Part shown: in pieces, positions 16,199-24,873 of the stretch
Layout: every line of letters starts with the position of its first letter
How positions within the stretch are numbered: position 1 is the stretch's first letter
Assembly (NCBI RefSeq): GCF_030756675.1
Contig: NZ_JAVBXD010000006.1
Span: 106,576-170,575, forward strand
Length of the DNA: 64,000 bases
From: Bacillus multifaciens
Lineage (GTDB): Bacteria > Bacillota > Bacilli > Bacillales > Bacillaceae_G
Direction of reading: 5' to 3'
Made by a program: the position numbers and the translations under genes
The notes under the pieces: model-generated
Seen by the model: the letters and a program-made list of their open reading frames with translations, nothing else
The model's database searches: none
What the model was told of the DNA's origin: nothing

Positions 16199-17842
16199 TC
16201 AAGCCGCTTTTCTTCTCCATAATACATATGCACCGGTCATACATAATACACCTAGCGCAGCTGATGTAGCAATGTCTCCACCTGACATACCTGTCTCTGG
16301 TAAGTAACGATTTTCTACTTTTGTATCTTTTTGTACAGATTGGTTTTCATCATTTACGGCAGAAGATTCACTTGTATTCTTTTGTGGTTCTTCTACTTTA
16401 GGCTGTTCATTTGTTGGTTGCTTTGACTCGTCAGTTGGATTATTCCCTTCATTTGTTGACGTTTTTGTCCAATCATAAACAGAGCCTTTACCCGTTAAAA
16501 AGTTCTTATATTGCACAAGTGCTAACATCGCTTGCTCCGTTGTCATGCCACTTTCTTCCGTATCAGCTGACAACCATTTAAACCCACCATTTTCTAATTG
16601 ATAGGATAATAGATTTTGCACCGCATTATAATTATTTTTTGTAAATGTAGCACTCGTTGGATCGATACCAGCTGCTGCAAGCCCAAGTATCGCTTGCGCT
16701 ACACTGTTAGCATTTTCTACACCACCAGATGAAAATCCACCTTTACCTGTTTGTGTACTAGCTAAATATTTCTTCGCTTTTTCTAACGCTTGTTTTACTT
16801 CTGCTTGATCTTGATATGGTGCTAATGCCACAAGAGCCATTCCTGTTACATCAGCATCACCTGGTTCCTCTAAATTCCCCATATACGCCCAGCTACCGTC
16901 TGTATGTTGTAATTTTAAAATAGCATTAATTAAGGCGTCACGATTCCATTTTGCATTCGCTGGCACTTCGTATTTTCTTGTATCTAACGCTATTAAACTA
17001 AAAATGTAATCTGTAATAGTTTCTGTTTTTTCAAAGTTATATAGCTTTGAAATTAAGTTATTATTAGCAATGTTTGTTGGATCTCCATTTACTGCTGTAA
17101 CTGCTAAAATGGTACGTGCTAATTCAGTAGAAGAAAATTTATTTTCTTTTTCATCAATACGTTCTACTAACGATTGTAAATAACTTGACTTTGTATCTTT
17201 AGAAACTTCTTGGCCTGATTGAGTAAGTCCAATCATGACCCAGTCACCATCGATACCATCTTTCATCATCTTTTGGGCAGTTTTTGTAATCGCTTCATCC
17301 ACTTTCTTTGTTACATCAACTTTTGTAGGTTCTTGTGGTTTTGGTACATCTGGCTTATCTGTATTTGGCTTTTCCGTATCAGGTTGTTTCTTACATGTAC
17401 CAAGTTTATCTAACACTTGTTGCAAAGTTTCTTGACTCATATTGTTCCAATTAACAACATAGCGATACGCAACAACATCTCCAGCATTTAATTTATAGCT
17501 ATCTGCCCCAACCATTGGTGATTGATTATTTACCTCATATGTCCAGCCGCTTGTTGCACCAGCCATTAATCCATCAATACCTTTAATATATACACCATAC
17601 TTTGTGTTTTCTGCCGTTACTTTATTACCCATTTCTTTTTGCAGTAAACTATAGGCTGTATCTCCATCTTGAATTGCAACTTCTTTTGGACATAGCATAA
17701 TTCCTTTTTGCGAATCTCCAACAATTGCTAACGTTGCTGTATTCCCTTCAGCAAACGTAATATGTACAGTATTTGCAAAAGACAAGACAACCAATGCAAC
17801 TGTCATAAATGACGTTACTAACCACTTTTTCATATTCGTCAT
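16199..17842 (-). CDS. LPXTG-anchored DUF4430 / helical-barrel protein, transcobalamin-like
   Basis: A 547-aa secreted protein. It has a signal peptide (about 1-31), a DUF4430 domain (about 38-132; GDTAYSLLQKEMGN, TSGWTYEVNN, GDVVAYRYVVNW), a Pro/Lys linker, and a prenyltransferase/squalene-cyclase-like alpha/alpha barrel domain (about 170-460; repeats such as LQHTDGSWAYMG, GKGGFSSGG and LENGGFKWLS). It ends in a Thr/Asn/Gln-rich wall spacer and a sortase signal, LPETG (about 517), with a hydrophobic tail and RRKAA. Eukaryotic transcobalamin and intrinsic factor combine the same two folds in opposite order. It is the first gene of the ECF operon. The likely role is capturing a cofactor at the cell wall and passing it to the lipoprotein and transporter; this is inference. 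Confidence 0.85.
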   Translation of the reverse strand: MTNMKKWLVTSFMTVALVVLSFANTVHITFAEGNTATLAIVGDSQKGIMLCPKEVAIQDGDTAYSLLQKEMGNKVTAENTKYGVYIKGIDGLMAGATSGWTYEVNNQSPMVGADSYKLNAGDVVAYRYVVNWNNMSQETLQQVLDKLGTCKKQPDTEKPNTDKPDVPKPQEPTKVDVTKKVDEAITKTAQKMMKDGIDGDWVMIGLTQSGQEVSKDTKSSYLQSLVERIDEKENKFSSTELARTILAVTAVNGDPTNIANNNLISKLYNFEKTETITDYIFSLIALDTRKYEVPANAKWNRDALINAILKLQHTDGSWAYMGNLEEPGDADVTGMALVALAPYQDQAEVKQALEKAKKYLASTQTGKGGFSSGGVENANSVAQAILGLAAAGIDPTSATFTKNNYNAVQNLLSYQLENGGFKWLSADTEESGMTTEQAMLALVQYKNFLTGKGSVYDWTKTSTNEGNNPTDESKQPTNEQPKVEEPQKNTSESSAVNDENQSVQKDTKVENRYLPETGMSGGDIATSAALGVLCMTGAYVLWRRKAA

Positions 17843-18232
17843 ACTGATGAATCATCCCCTCTCCTATAAATCACATAAAAAATACCCACAATGGCTGCTG
17901 CATAAACACGCAGCGAAACAAATATTCAATAAGCGCTTTACATTTCTGTTGCTTCCTTTATATATATTAGGAAACAATAATGTTTTACATCATAGATTTT
18001 ACGCTATTGCAAATCCATAATGTTACAAAATTCTGTACTATTTTACTATTTATATATTTTTTTGTCTATGATTTCTCATATTTCCTTCTAAAGATTAATA
18101 GAATTTTTATACGGCTACTTGTGGGTATTCCCCCTCATGATTGTAAGAAATCCGATAAAGATAGACCTCGTAACAACTCAATAAGGAATGAAAAACATTA
18201 ATACAAAATTCACTTTATCACCTTATTTTATA
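17843..18232. other. 390-bp gap upstream of the ECF operon
   Basis: AT-rich and without a convincing ORF. It must hold the promoter of the ECF operon. I found no cobalamin riboswitch core (no GCCACTG-type B12 box on either strand). A sequence TGTAAAGCGCTTAT (about 17932-17945) has the core of a CcpA cre site but poor ends. A short inverted pair GCTGCGTGTTTATGCAGC lies at about 17897-17914. Confidence 0.5.
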
Positions 18233-18721
18233 TCATAACTCATGATGAATTTCTTTTTCACATACAATTACACCATCTTCGTCAACATAAACATAATTTC
18301 CCGGAATCCAAGAAACTCCGCCAAAAGACACCGGAATATTTGTTTCTCCCTTCCCTTCTTTCACACTTCGCTTCGGCATCGTCGCAATCGCTAAAATACC
18401 GATTTCTATTTTCTGTAAATCGGCACAATCACGAACACATCCATAGATAATGATGCCGGATAAATTCCGCTGCCTTGCTATGTTTGCTAAATTATCACCA
18501 AGTAATGCGCAATTGGTTGAACCTTCTCCATCTACAACCAATACCGTTCCTTCTGGTACCATTTCTAGTGCTCTTTTTACGAGTACATTGTCATCTTTAA
18601 CTTTCACTGTCGCAATTTTCCCATGGAACTGCTTTTTCTTTCCATATGATTGAAATAATGGTTTACATACTCGTACTTCCCTTTCATTGTCATCATAAAG
18701 ATCACTCGTTCTCCACATCAT
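18233..18721 (-). CDS. RraA family protein
   Basis: A 162-aa protein with the RraA/HMG-aldolase core: the loop [20 protein letters not shown], then CVRDCADL, carrying the Arg-Asp pair that in aldolase members binds pyruvate and the metal. Family members act either as 4-hydroxy-4-methyl-2-oxoglutarate aldolases or as inhibitors of RNase E. Since Bacillus lacks a typical RNase E target, an aldolase or oxaloacetate decarboxylase activity is more likely, but unproven. A single-gene unit on the minus strand. Confidence 0.88.
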   Translation of the reverse strand: MMWRTSDLYDDNEREVRVCKPLFQSYGKKKQFHGKIATVKVKDDNVLVKRALEMVPEGTVLVVDGEGSTNCALLGDNLANIARQRNLSGIIIYGCVRDCADLQKIEIGILAIATMPKRSVKEGKGETNIPVSFGGVSWIPGNYVYVDEDGVIVCEKEIHHEL

Positions 18722-18745
18722 TTTCCCTCTTCTCTTTTCATAATT

Positions 18746-18893
18746 TATCCCGCATTAACGGGCAGTAATATTCCCACCTCAAAATTCGGCGAAAGCAAAG
18801 AAGTTAGGTGGGAGATAAACTGCCCGTAAAAGCCCGATTGGTTCAACTAATAATCAGTGGGGGATGAAGCCCCCCACTGATTAAAGTTTCACT
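18746..18893. repeat. Palindrome-rich intergenic repeat element
   Basis: About 150 bp with two strong hairpins. The outer one pairs ACGGGCAGT (18758-18766) with ACTGCCCGT (18819-18827) and has an inner TCCCACCT/AGGTGGGA stem. The second pairs AATCAGTGGGGG with its complement (18852-18882). I recall this sequence type as widely dispersed in B. cereus-group genomes, similar to the ends of IS200/IS605-type elements (palindrome-associated non-autonomous elements). Only one copy is in this window, so the repeat status rests on memory. Confidence 0.55.
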
Positions 18894-18988
18894 TTATGTT
18901 ACATATTCTTGTCCTTTCTTATTTTCCCTGTCTTATTTTGCAAAATTTTGTATACTGAATAGAAGAAATAAAAAAGGAAGTGTGTAAC

Positions 18989-19462
18989 ATGAGTAGTAAA
19001 ACAAATGCTTGTCGTTTATTAGATAAGCACAAAATCGTATATACAGTTCACAAATATGAATGGGATGAGGAAAACTTAGATGCGAAACATGTCGCCGAGC
19101 AAGTTCATTTACAATTAGAACAAGTCTTTAAAACGCTCGTCCTTCGCGGTGATAAATCTGGCGTAATTATGGCCTGTATCCCTTCACACAAAGAGCTCAA
19201 TTTAAAAGCGCTGGCATCTGCAAGTAAAAATAAAAAAGTTGAAATGGTTCCAATGAAAGAAATACTTGGATTAACAGGATACATACGCGGCGGTGTTTCA
19301 CCGCTTGGTGGAAAGAAAAATTATCCACTCTTTATTGATGAATCTGCTGCAAATCTAGACCCAATTAGTATTAGTGCTGGAAAAAGAGGATTGCAAATTT
19401 TCATGAACGGCGCTGACTTAATCAAAATTAGTGACGCAACACCTACCTCCATTACTTCATAA
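18989..19462 (+). CDS. ybaK: YbaK/EbsC aminoacyl-tRNA deacylase
   Basis: About 157 aa with the YbaK/ProX fold: FKTLVLRGDKSGVIMACIP carries the conserved Lys, and GYIRGGVSPLGGKK is the glycine-rich loop typical of YbaK. The enzyme removes cysteine mischarged on tRNA(Pro), which is made by prolyl-tRNA synthetase. Start at ATG 18989 with AAAGGAAG upstream. Promoter-like TTGCAA and TATACT sequences precede it. The gene ends in a clear terminator (19461-19496). Confidence 0.9.
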   Translation: MSSKTNACRLLDKHKIVYTVHKYEWDEENLDAKHVAEQVHLQLEQVFKTLVLRGDKSGVIMACIPSHKELNLKALASASKNKKVEMVPMKEILGLTGYIRGGVSPLGGKKNYPLFIDESAANLDPISISAGKRGLQIFMNGADLIKISDATPTSITS

Positions 19463-19500
19463 CAAAACCTGTCTCAATAGATGAGGCAGGTTTTGTTTAT
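19461..19500 (+). terminator. Rho-independent terminator of the YbaK gene
   Basis: The stem AACAAAACCTGtCTC/GAGgCAGGTTTTGTT starts at the stop codon and is followed by TATTTAATTT. Confidence 0.85.
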
Positions 19501-19625
19501 TTAATTTAAAGTTTAACACCTCTTGTTTTATAGAATTATTTCGTAACTACTCAGCTATACCTTTTAGAAATTTAGAAAAGGGTATGATTCTAGTGAAGAT
19601 GTGTCTCTCTATTACTTATAAATTC

Positions 19626-19780
19626 ATTTTTTGGCATACAGACTGCTGTCATGCAAACAAGGGCAGGGGCCTGCACTTATTGGCTGCTTTTTGCACGTGG
19701 CAGGAAAAGGCCCTGACCGCCCCTATGCATCGCCAGTACCTCTCGCCCATTTAAAAAAATGCTTTTCTGTCGGTTTTTCA
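19626..19780 (+). repeat. Dispersed bcr1-like repeat, copy B
   Basis: Same orientation as copy A (2990-3158), and the most diverged of the four. Shared blocks are GCATACAGACTGCTGTCATGCA at the left, GTGGCAGGAAAAGGCCCTGACCGC, CTCTCGCCC, and TGTCGGTTTTT at the right end. It occupies the gap between ybaK and the hisS promoter. Confidence 0.7.
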
Positions 19781-19822
19781 TAAAGTAACTGAGTCGTTAC
19801 ATTATTTCTAAATAAAAAAAGT

Positions 19823-19851
19823 TTGATAATTCAAATTTTAAGTAGTATACT
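19823..19851 (+). promoter_or_regulatory. Sigma-A promoter of the hisS leader transcript
   Basis: TTGATA, 17 bp, TATACT. The predicted start is near 19858, about 20 bases before the leader-peptide start codon. Confidence 0.8.
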
Positions 19852-19879
19852 ACTTAAAACGCTATAGGAGAGATTGCTT

Positions 19880-19924
19880 ATGTTTAGAATAGATTGTTCT
19901 TTCCAACTTTATCATCATACATAA
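19880..19924 (+). CDS. His-rich leader peptide of hisS (14 aa)
   Basis: The frame encodes MFRIDCSFQLYHHT. AGGAG lies nine bases upstream of the ATG, which is an ideal ribosome-binding site. Two consecutive His codons (CAT CAT, 19913-19918) stand just before the stop, immediately before a set of mutually exclusive hairpins and the hisS gene. This is the layout of a ribosome-mediated transcription attenuator like the his and trp leaders of enteric bacteria. Function as a sensor is inferred. Confidence 0.7.
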   Translation: MFRIDCSFQLYHHT

Positions 19925-19935
19925 AGCCTTGTATC

Positions 19936-20033
19936 CGAAGAATTTTTTCTTCGTGGGTACAGGGTTATTCCTGATTACCCACGAAGCGATTATAAAGCTA
20001 TGTGGGTATTTTCATACCCACATAGCTTTTTTT
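19936..20033 (+). promoter_or_regulatory. Four-segment transcription attenuator before hisS
   Basis: Segments: 0 = CGAAGAA (19936-19942); 1 = CTTCGTGGGTA, preceded by TT (19947-19959); 2 = TACCCACGAAG (19976-19986); 3 = AAAGCTATGTGGGTAT (19994-20009); 4 = its complement (20014-20029), followed by T residues. Pairing 3:4 is a strong terminator of 16 bp. Pairing 1:2 has 11 bp plus AGG/CCT. The alternatives 0:1 (7 bp) and 2:3 (TACCCAC/GTGGGTA, 7 bp) exclude them. A ribosome stalled at the His codons leaves segment 0 free, so 0:1 and 2:3 form and the terminator is lost. A ribosome that reaches the stop covers segment 0, so 1:2 and 3:4 form. No T-box core is present. Confidence 0.75.
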
Positions 20034-20055
20034 ATTTCAAAAAGGAGTGATAAGC

Positions 20056-21354
20056 ATGAACTTACAAAATGTAAAAGGTACAAAAGATTATCTACCAGAA
20101 GAGCAAATGCTGCGTAATACCATTAAACGGACTTGTGAAGAAATATTTGAGACTTATGGCTGCAAACCACTAGAAACACCTATTTTGAACATGTATGATT
20201 TGATGGCTTATAAATACGGTGGAGGATCTGAAATTTTAAAGGAGATGTACACGCTTCAAGATCAAGGGAATCGCGAGCTTGCACTGCGTTATGATTTAAC
20301 CATTCCCTTTGCAAAGGTTGTCGCTATGAATCCAGAAATTCGCCTTCCTTTTAAACGTTATGAAATTGGGAAAGTATTTCGAAACGGCCCTATTAAACAA
20401 GGAAGATTTCGAGAGTTTGTACAGTGTGATGTAGATATTGTTGGCGTTGAATCCGTCTTAGCTGAAGCAGAATTAATGGTAATGGCTCTTGACATTTTTA
20501 ACAAATTGAACTTAGACGTAACCATTCAATATAATAATCGAAAACTATTAACAGGGTTGTTACAAGCAATTCAAATCCCTGAATCACGAGTACAAGATGT
20601 TATTTTATCTGTAGATAAACTTGAGAAAATTGGTATCGATGGTGTAAGAAAAGATTTAATAAACCGAGAGATACAAAGCGAAACGATTGATGTGTTATGT
20701 AAGACATTAGAAACATGTATGTCTATGCCACTTTCTGAATTTAATAAAGTGTTTCCTAACCTTCTTGTTAAAGAGGGAGTTGCTGAACTTCAAGAACTTC
20801 AGCAATACTTAGGTGCACTAGGAATTCAATCTAATACAATGTTCTCCCCCTTTCTTGCACGAGGGCTCACAATGTATACCGGAACAATTTATGAAGTTTT
20901 TTTAACTGATGGCAGTATTACGTCTAGCATTGGTAGCGGTGGACGCTATGATTATATTATTGGTGCATTTCGAAATGATAAAAAATCTTATCCGACAGTT
21001 GGAATTTCGTTTGGTTTAGACGTCATTTATACTGCGCTTATCCAAAAAGAACAGGCCTCCTCTTCTATCGATCTCTTTATCATTCCACTTGGAACACAGG
21101 CAAGATGTCTAAAAATTGCTCATACATTGCGAACAAATGAAAATTTAAAGATAGAACTTGAACTGGCAGATCGTAAACTAAAACGAGCCCTTAACTATGC
21201 AAACAAAGAAAACATTCCGTATGTACTTATTGTCGGTGAAGAAGAAATAAATAATGAATTAGCTGTTTTACGAAACATGAAGGAAGGCACGGAACAAACG
21301 ATTCCCCTTGCTTCTATTGAAAATGGAACTTTCAAACAATACTTATGTCGTTAA
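20056..21354 (+). CDS. hisS: Histidyl-tRNA synthetase
   Basis: Class II synthetase of about 432 aa that charges tRNA(His). The N-terminus has VKGTKDYLPEEQ, and motif 2 is in the region YEIGKVFRNGPIKQGRFREF. The histidine-specific motifs are ARGLTMYTGTIYEVF and SIGSGGRYDYIIG. The C-terminal anticodon-binding domain (about 330-432) includes ELADRKLKRALNYANK and IPYVLIVGEEE. The presence of the C-terminal domain and intact motifs argues for a real synthetase rather than HisZ. RGLTMYTG differs from the usual RGLDYYTG, so it is a divergent form, perhaps the second copy in the genome. Start ATG 20056 has AAAGGAG eight bases upstream. Controlled by the leader at 19880-20033. Confidence 0.88.
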   Translation: MNLQNVKGTKDYLPEEQMLRNTIKRTCEEIFETYGCKPLETPILNMYDLMAYKYGGGSEILKEMYTLQDQGNRELALRYDLTIPFAKVVAMNPEIRLPFKRYEIGKVFRNGPIKQGRFREFVQCDVDIVGVESVLAEAELMVMALDIFNKLNLDVTIQYNNRKLLTGLLQAIQIPESRVQDVILSVDKLEKIGIDGVRKDLINREIQSETIDVLCKTLETCMSMPLSEFNKVFPNLLVKEGVAELQELQQYLGALGIQSNTMFSPFLARGLTMYTGTIYEVFLTDGSITSSIGSGGRYDYIIGAFRNDKKSYPTVGISFGLDVIYTALIQKEQASSSIDLFIIPLGTQARCLKIAHTLRTNENLKIELELADRKLKRALNYANKENIPYVLIVGEEEINNELAVLRNMKEGTEQTIPLASIENGTFKQYLCR

Positions 21355-21423
21355 GTAAATCAATCTAGCTAATTTTTAATTTGAAAACTGTATTATATAT
21401 TTGTTGCAACTAAATCATAAAAA

Positions 21424-21459
21424 GAGAAACGTACACTGTTGCTACGTTTCTCCTTTTAT
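21424..21459 (+). terminator. Rho-independent terminator after hisS
   Basis: The 10-bp stem GAGAAACGTA/TACGTTTCTC is followed by CTTTTATG, 70 bp after the hisS stop. Confidence 0.75.
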
Positions 21460-21507
21460 GACATAGGCTATATATAGGATAAAATTTAATTTCGCATTCA
21501 TTTTTTA

Positions 21508-22104
21508 TTAAAGCTTATTCAACAATAGATTTAAATCTTGCTTTGTTTTCGTCGTTAACGTCTTTAGCTTCTTTAAATCTTGTTTTTGTTTTCCCATTTC
21601 AACAATGAGTGGATATAAATTTTGCTCAATTGTTTTATAATCAGATGCATGCTTTGCTTCAACTTCTTTCTCAACTACATCCCATTTATCAACAAGTTGC
21701 TTGCCAAGTTTATTTACAGTTTCTTGCTTTGGAGTTGCTTTCAATTGCTTGTCTACTTCTTCTATTACTTGTACAACTTCTTTTACTCCGCTCTTCATGC
21801 TAACATTTTGCTTTCCATTTGTTGATTTTGTTTCATTTGTTCCGTTTTTCTCACTTTTGGTTTGGTCTGCATTTGTTGATTTCGTTTCAGCTTTCCCATC
21901 TGCACTTGTTGTTTTCGAATCCTTTTCATCATTTTTACTCGTATTTGTTTGTTCCGCACTTGTTGTTTTCGCTTCTTCTTGTGCGTTTGTTTGTTCCTTT
22001 TTACTTTGATTTGCTTGATCTTTTTCTGTTGAGGTACCGCAAGCTGTAATGGAGAGCATCGCTCCAATTGCCAAAGAAGCAATCGATATTTTTTTCAATT
22101 TCAT
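21508..22104 (-). CDS. Lipoprotein of unknown function
   Basis: About 198 aa. The signal peptide ends in the lipobox SITAC (mature Cys at about 23). A Lys/Thr/Asn/Glu-rich low-complexity region follows (about 25-100), then a helical C-terminal domain (about 105-198; GVKEVVQVIEEVDKQLKATP and a KTKQDLNLLLNKL end). No recognised domain. Start ATG 22104 has TAGGAGG upstream; the frame remains open above it without support. Probably exported and membrane-tethered. Confidence 0.75.
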   Translation of the reverse strand: MKLKKISIASLAIGAMLSITACGTSTEKDQANQSKKEQTNAQEEAKTTSAEQTNTSKNDEKDSKTTSADGKAETKSTNADQTKSEKNGTNETKSTNGKQNVSMKSGVKEVVQVIEEVDKQLKATPKQETVNKLGKQLVDKWDVVEKEVEAKHASDYKTIEQNLYPLIVEMGKQKQDLKKLKTLTTKTKQDLNLLLNKL

Positions 22105-22292
22105 AATAAGCCTCCTAAAATTACAATTTCGCCTCCCAAATAGGTTTCTATATGCTTCCAAAAATCCCTTTTTTATAATTATAAAAAATACAAATTTCTC
22201 AATAAAACCTTTCAATCGCATGAATCAATTACCCGTTCACCTCGCTGTTTCTATACCCGTACCATCTCAATTTTCCAATAGCAATAAATAAT

Positions 22293-22320
22293 AAATCCTC
22301 TGTATAGTAACAGAGGATTT
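22293..22320 (-). terminator. Terminator of the ABC transporter operon
   Basis: The 11-bp stem AAATCCTCTGT with its complement is followed on the minus strand by TTATTATTT. It lies 6 bp after the permease stop. Confidence 0.75.
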
Positions 22321-22325
22321 ACGTT

Positions 22326-23981
22326 TTACTTAATATTTGCTAGAATACGTTCAGCACCAAGTTGTAAACTACGAGACACAATAACATTTACAATAGTAAA
22401 AATAACTAGGATACTGAAAAACATCCCCCACATTCCAACTCCTAATGAGAAAAATAACGCACATGCTCCCCCAACAGTAAGACCGACTAATAATATATTC
22501 ACAAAAAAGTTCCAAAGCGTAGTATAACGACTTTTAAACATTTTTTGTTCGGAATCCCAATGAATATCAGCTGTTTGCGCATCCCAGCGTGTGCCAATTA
22601 AATTGTTTAACCATAACCCATTTGCACAAAGTAAGAACCAAAGTAAGATAAATACTGGTGACACACCGCCTACAATCATAAGCACTAGACCAAAGACCGC
22701 TAAAATAGTAGTATTAATGAGCCAAGCTGTAAATACTTTCGCAAAGAAAATTCCTTCTGCCTTAACTGGTAAATACCGATTGATAAACCACGTACGACCT
22801 TCCCTTGAAAAAGATGTTGTCGCAATAACGTTGGACCCCATCAAAAACATACCTGCACAAAAAGCAAGACCAAGCGCAAGACCTGTTGTTTCACTATCAT
22901 TTATAAATTTATTTATCCAAACCAAGCTCCCGTCTTGCACAAAAATAACAAAGAAAAACATAATTGGCATCACGAAAGTTTGCACAATACAATTAATAAA
23001 AAATTGTGGCGTACGAGTCAAAATACGAAACTCTTTTTTCACATATGCTTTCCAATGTGAATTTTGTACGGTAGCTTTATTAAAATTCGCAGAAGAAATC
23101 ACTTCTTTTTTCGCAGTACTATTTGAAATTCCAATAACTCCTTTTAAATATGTGCGTTCTGCAACATAGAAAAACAATACATAAAATGCTAACGAAATCG
23201 CAGCGAAAAGAAGTAAATAGAAAATTCCTTTCCACGAAGTACTTTCTGTTAATGCTATTGCCCCAAAATATGTTGTCGGAAAATAGTTTGTCATTTCAAA
23301 TAGAAATGAAGACTGATTATTTGTAAGAAAGTCTGCTGCTGATCGCCCAGAAGCAGCACTTCTATTTTTCCATTGTATAAATATATTAATACCGACAATT
23401 AGCAATAAAGTAAATAACCCCATAAACATATTACTTCGATCTTTATTTTTTGCGATATTTGTATAACGCATAATGATTGTCATAAGAAGTGAAGCAAGAA
23501 CTAACGGAATAATTGGGAAAAATGCGTAAACAATTAAAAAGTAAACATAATATGTAATAAATGCACCACTTTGTAATCCATACACAATGAAAATAGGAAA
23601 TAAAATAAACGAAGCCATTACATATTGTGTAATTAAAACGGTAATAAACTTCGCAGTAATAATGTGGGCTGGCTTAAGTGGTAGTGGTAATAACATTTCA
23701 ACGTCACCGCTATAGTAAAACACTGTTAAAATTGTTGTAATACTAAACACAAATACCCAGATGCTGCCAACAGCTAATCCCATGCCAAGTAGTACGTTTT
23801 CCTGATTAACTTGTTTTAATACGCCATACATACCATTCGCAAGTGGACCTATAAATAAAAATCCAACAAAGAAAAGACCTAATAATGAAAGTAAAGATGA
23901 AACACGCTTCTTCTTATCAGTTACCATATCAGCATAGTTCATCTTTAATAATATTTTTGTTAACATCCAAATTTTATTCAT
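22326..23981 (-). CDS. ABC transporter permease, large ABC-2-like type
   Basis: A 551-aa membrane protein with about 12 or more hydrophobic segments, grouped in two halves around a hydrophilic middle (about 280-330). It is the partner of the ATPase gene just upstream, with an 8-bp overlap. The architecture fits two-gene export systems of Bacillus with one ATPase and one very long permease. Substrate not readable. It begins MNKIWMLTKILLKMNYADM, typical of this permease class. Confidence 0.8.
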   Translation of the reverse strand: MNKIWMLTKILLKMNYADMVTDKKKRVSSLLSLLGLFFVGFLFIGPLANGMYGVLKQVNQENVLLGMGLAVGSIWVFVFSITTILTVFYYSGDVEMLLPLPLKPAHIITAKFITVLITQYVMASFILFPIFIVYGLQSGAFITYYVYFLIVYAFFPIIPLVLASLLMTIIMRYTNIAKNKDRSNMFMGLFTLLLIVGINIFIQWKNRSAASGRSAADFLTNNQSSFLFEMTNYFPTTYFGAIALTESTSWKGIFYLLLFAAISLAFYVLFFYVAERTYLKGVIGISNSTAKKEVISSANFNKATVQNSHWKAYVKKEFRILTRTPQFFINCIVQTFVMPIMFFFVIFVQDGSLVWINKFINDSETTGLALGLAFCAGMFLMGSNVIATTSFSREGRTWFINRYLPVKAEGIFFAKVFTAWLINTTILAVFGLVLMIVGGVSPVFILLWFLLCANGLWLNNLIGTRWDAQTADIHWDSEQKMFKSRYTTLWNFFVNILLVGLTVGGACALFFSLGVGMWGMFFSILVIFTIVNVIVSRSLQLGAERILANIK

Positions 23982-24699
23982 TTTCTGTCATCTCCAAGAA
24001 CATTTTTTCAAGAGATTCATTAGATTCAAAGTGCTCTCGTATTTCTGCTAAATTCCCTTGAAATTGAAGTGTTCCTTTATTAATAATCGCAACTTGATCA
24101 CATAATTTTTCGGCAACTTCTAACACATGTGTTGAAAAGAACACCGTTTTTCCTTTATCAGCATGTTCACGCATCATTTGTTTTAGTATAAATGCCGATT
24201 TTGGATCTAATCCAGTCATTGGTTCGTCTAAAATCCAGACATCTGGATCATGCAAAAGAACTCCAATAATAATAATTTTTTGGCGCATTCCGTGTGAATA
24301 ACTTTGAATTTGATCAGATAATGCTTCGTACAAACTAAAACGTTCTGCTAGTGTTCGGATCTTTTCTTGACGTACATCTTTCGGAACATCATACATATCC
24401 GCCATAAAGTTTAAATACTCAATGCCTTTTAATCGTAAAAACATATCAGGACTGTCAGGAACATACCCAAATAACTTTTTCGCTTCAAGCGGCTCTTTCG
24501 CAATGTCTTTTCCATTTACAGAAATCGTCCCACTATCAAGAGAGTGAATACCTGTTATCATCTTAATTGTCGTTGATTTCCCTGCGCCATTGGGGCCTAA
24601 AAAGCCAAATATCTCTCCGCTTGGCACTGTTAAATTTAAGTCTTTTACTGCAAATTTACTACCACTATAGCTCTTTGATACATTAATAATTTCAATCAT
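23974..24699 (-). CDS. ABC transporter ATP-binding protein
   Basis: A 241-aa ATPase with Walker A GPNGAGKST (about 35-43), signature SHGMRQK (YSHGM type, about 135) and Walker B VWILDEPMTGLDPK (about 155), followed by the switch His in STHVLE. The YSHGM signature is typical of ABC-2 exporters such as YtrB/EcsA-like ATPases. First gene of a two-gene operon; the start codon follows AGAAGGGC. Confidence 0.9.
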   Translation of the reverse strand: MIEIINVSKSYSGSKFAVKDLNLTVPSGEIFGFLGPNGAGKSTTIKMITGIHSLDSGTISVNGKDIAKEPLEAKKLFGYVPDSPDMFLRLKGIEYLNFMADMYDVPKDVRQEKIRTLAERFSLYEALSDQIQSYSHGMRQKIIIIGVLLHDPDVWILDEPMTGLDPKSAFILKQMMREHADKGKTVFFSTHVLEVAEKLCDQVAIINKGTLQFQGNLAEIREHFESNESLEKMFLEMTENE

Positions 24700-24823
24700 T
24701 CATATCCAGCCCTTCTCTTATTTTCCAATAATTACATTTAAATTATAACATAGTATGTTTCTGTATTTTATAACTTTTTAGAATTATCGAACACAACATC
24801 TCTTTATCTCACATTAACGAAAA

Positions 24824-24847
24824 TAAGACCTCCTACTGAAGGTCTTA
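24824..24847. terminator. Short hairpin terminator
   Basis: The 8-bp stem TAAGACCT/AGGTCTTA between the 64-aa gene and the ABC operon is followed on the minus strand by TTTTCG. Confidence 0.5.
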
Positions 24848-24873
24848 CTTTCTTTCTACTACCCTATGTTTCC

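Noticed and set aside
17932-17945. cre (CcpA) site upstream of the ECF operon
   Set aside because: Only the core AAGCGCTT fits and the conserved TG..CA ends do not.
17843-18232. Cobalamin riboswitch upstream of the ECF/DUF4430 operon
   Set aside because: The B12-box core and the usual conserved GC-rich junction words are absent on both strands, so the expected vitamin riboswitch cannot be claimed.
19858-20055. T-box leader for hisS
   Set aside because: No GGTGG-ACC-CG T-box core, no stem I elements, and the leader is too short. The hairpins fit a leader-peptide attenuator instead.
21701-22082. Long open frames over the lipoprotein gene on both strands
   Set aside because: They arise from the Lys/Thr/Asn-rich low-complexity coding region of the lipoprotein read in other frames.
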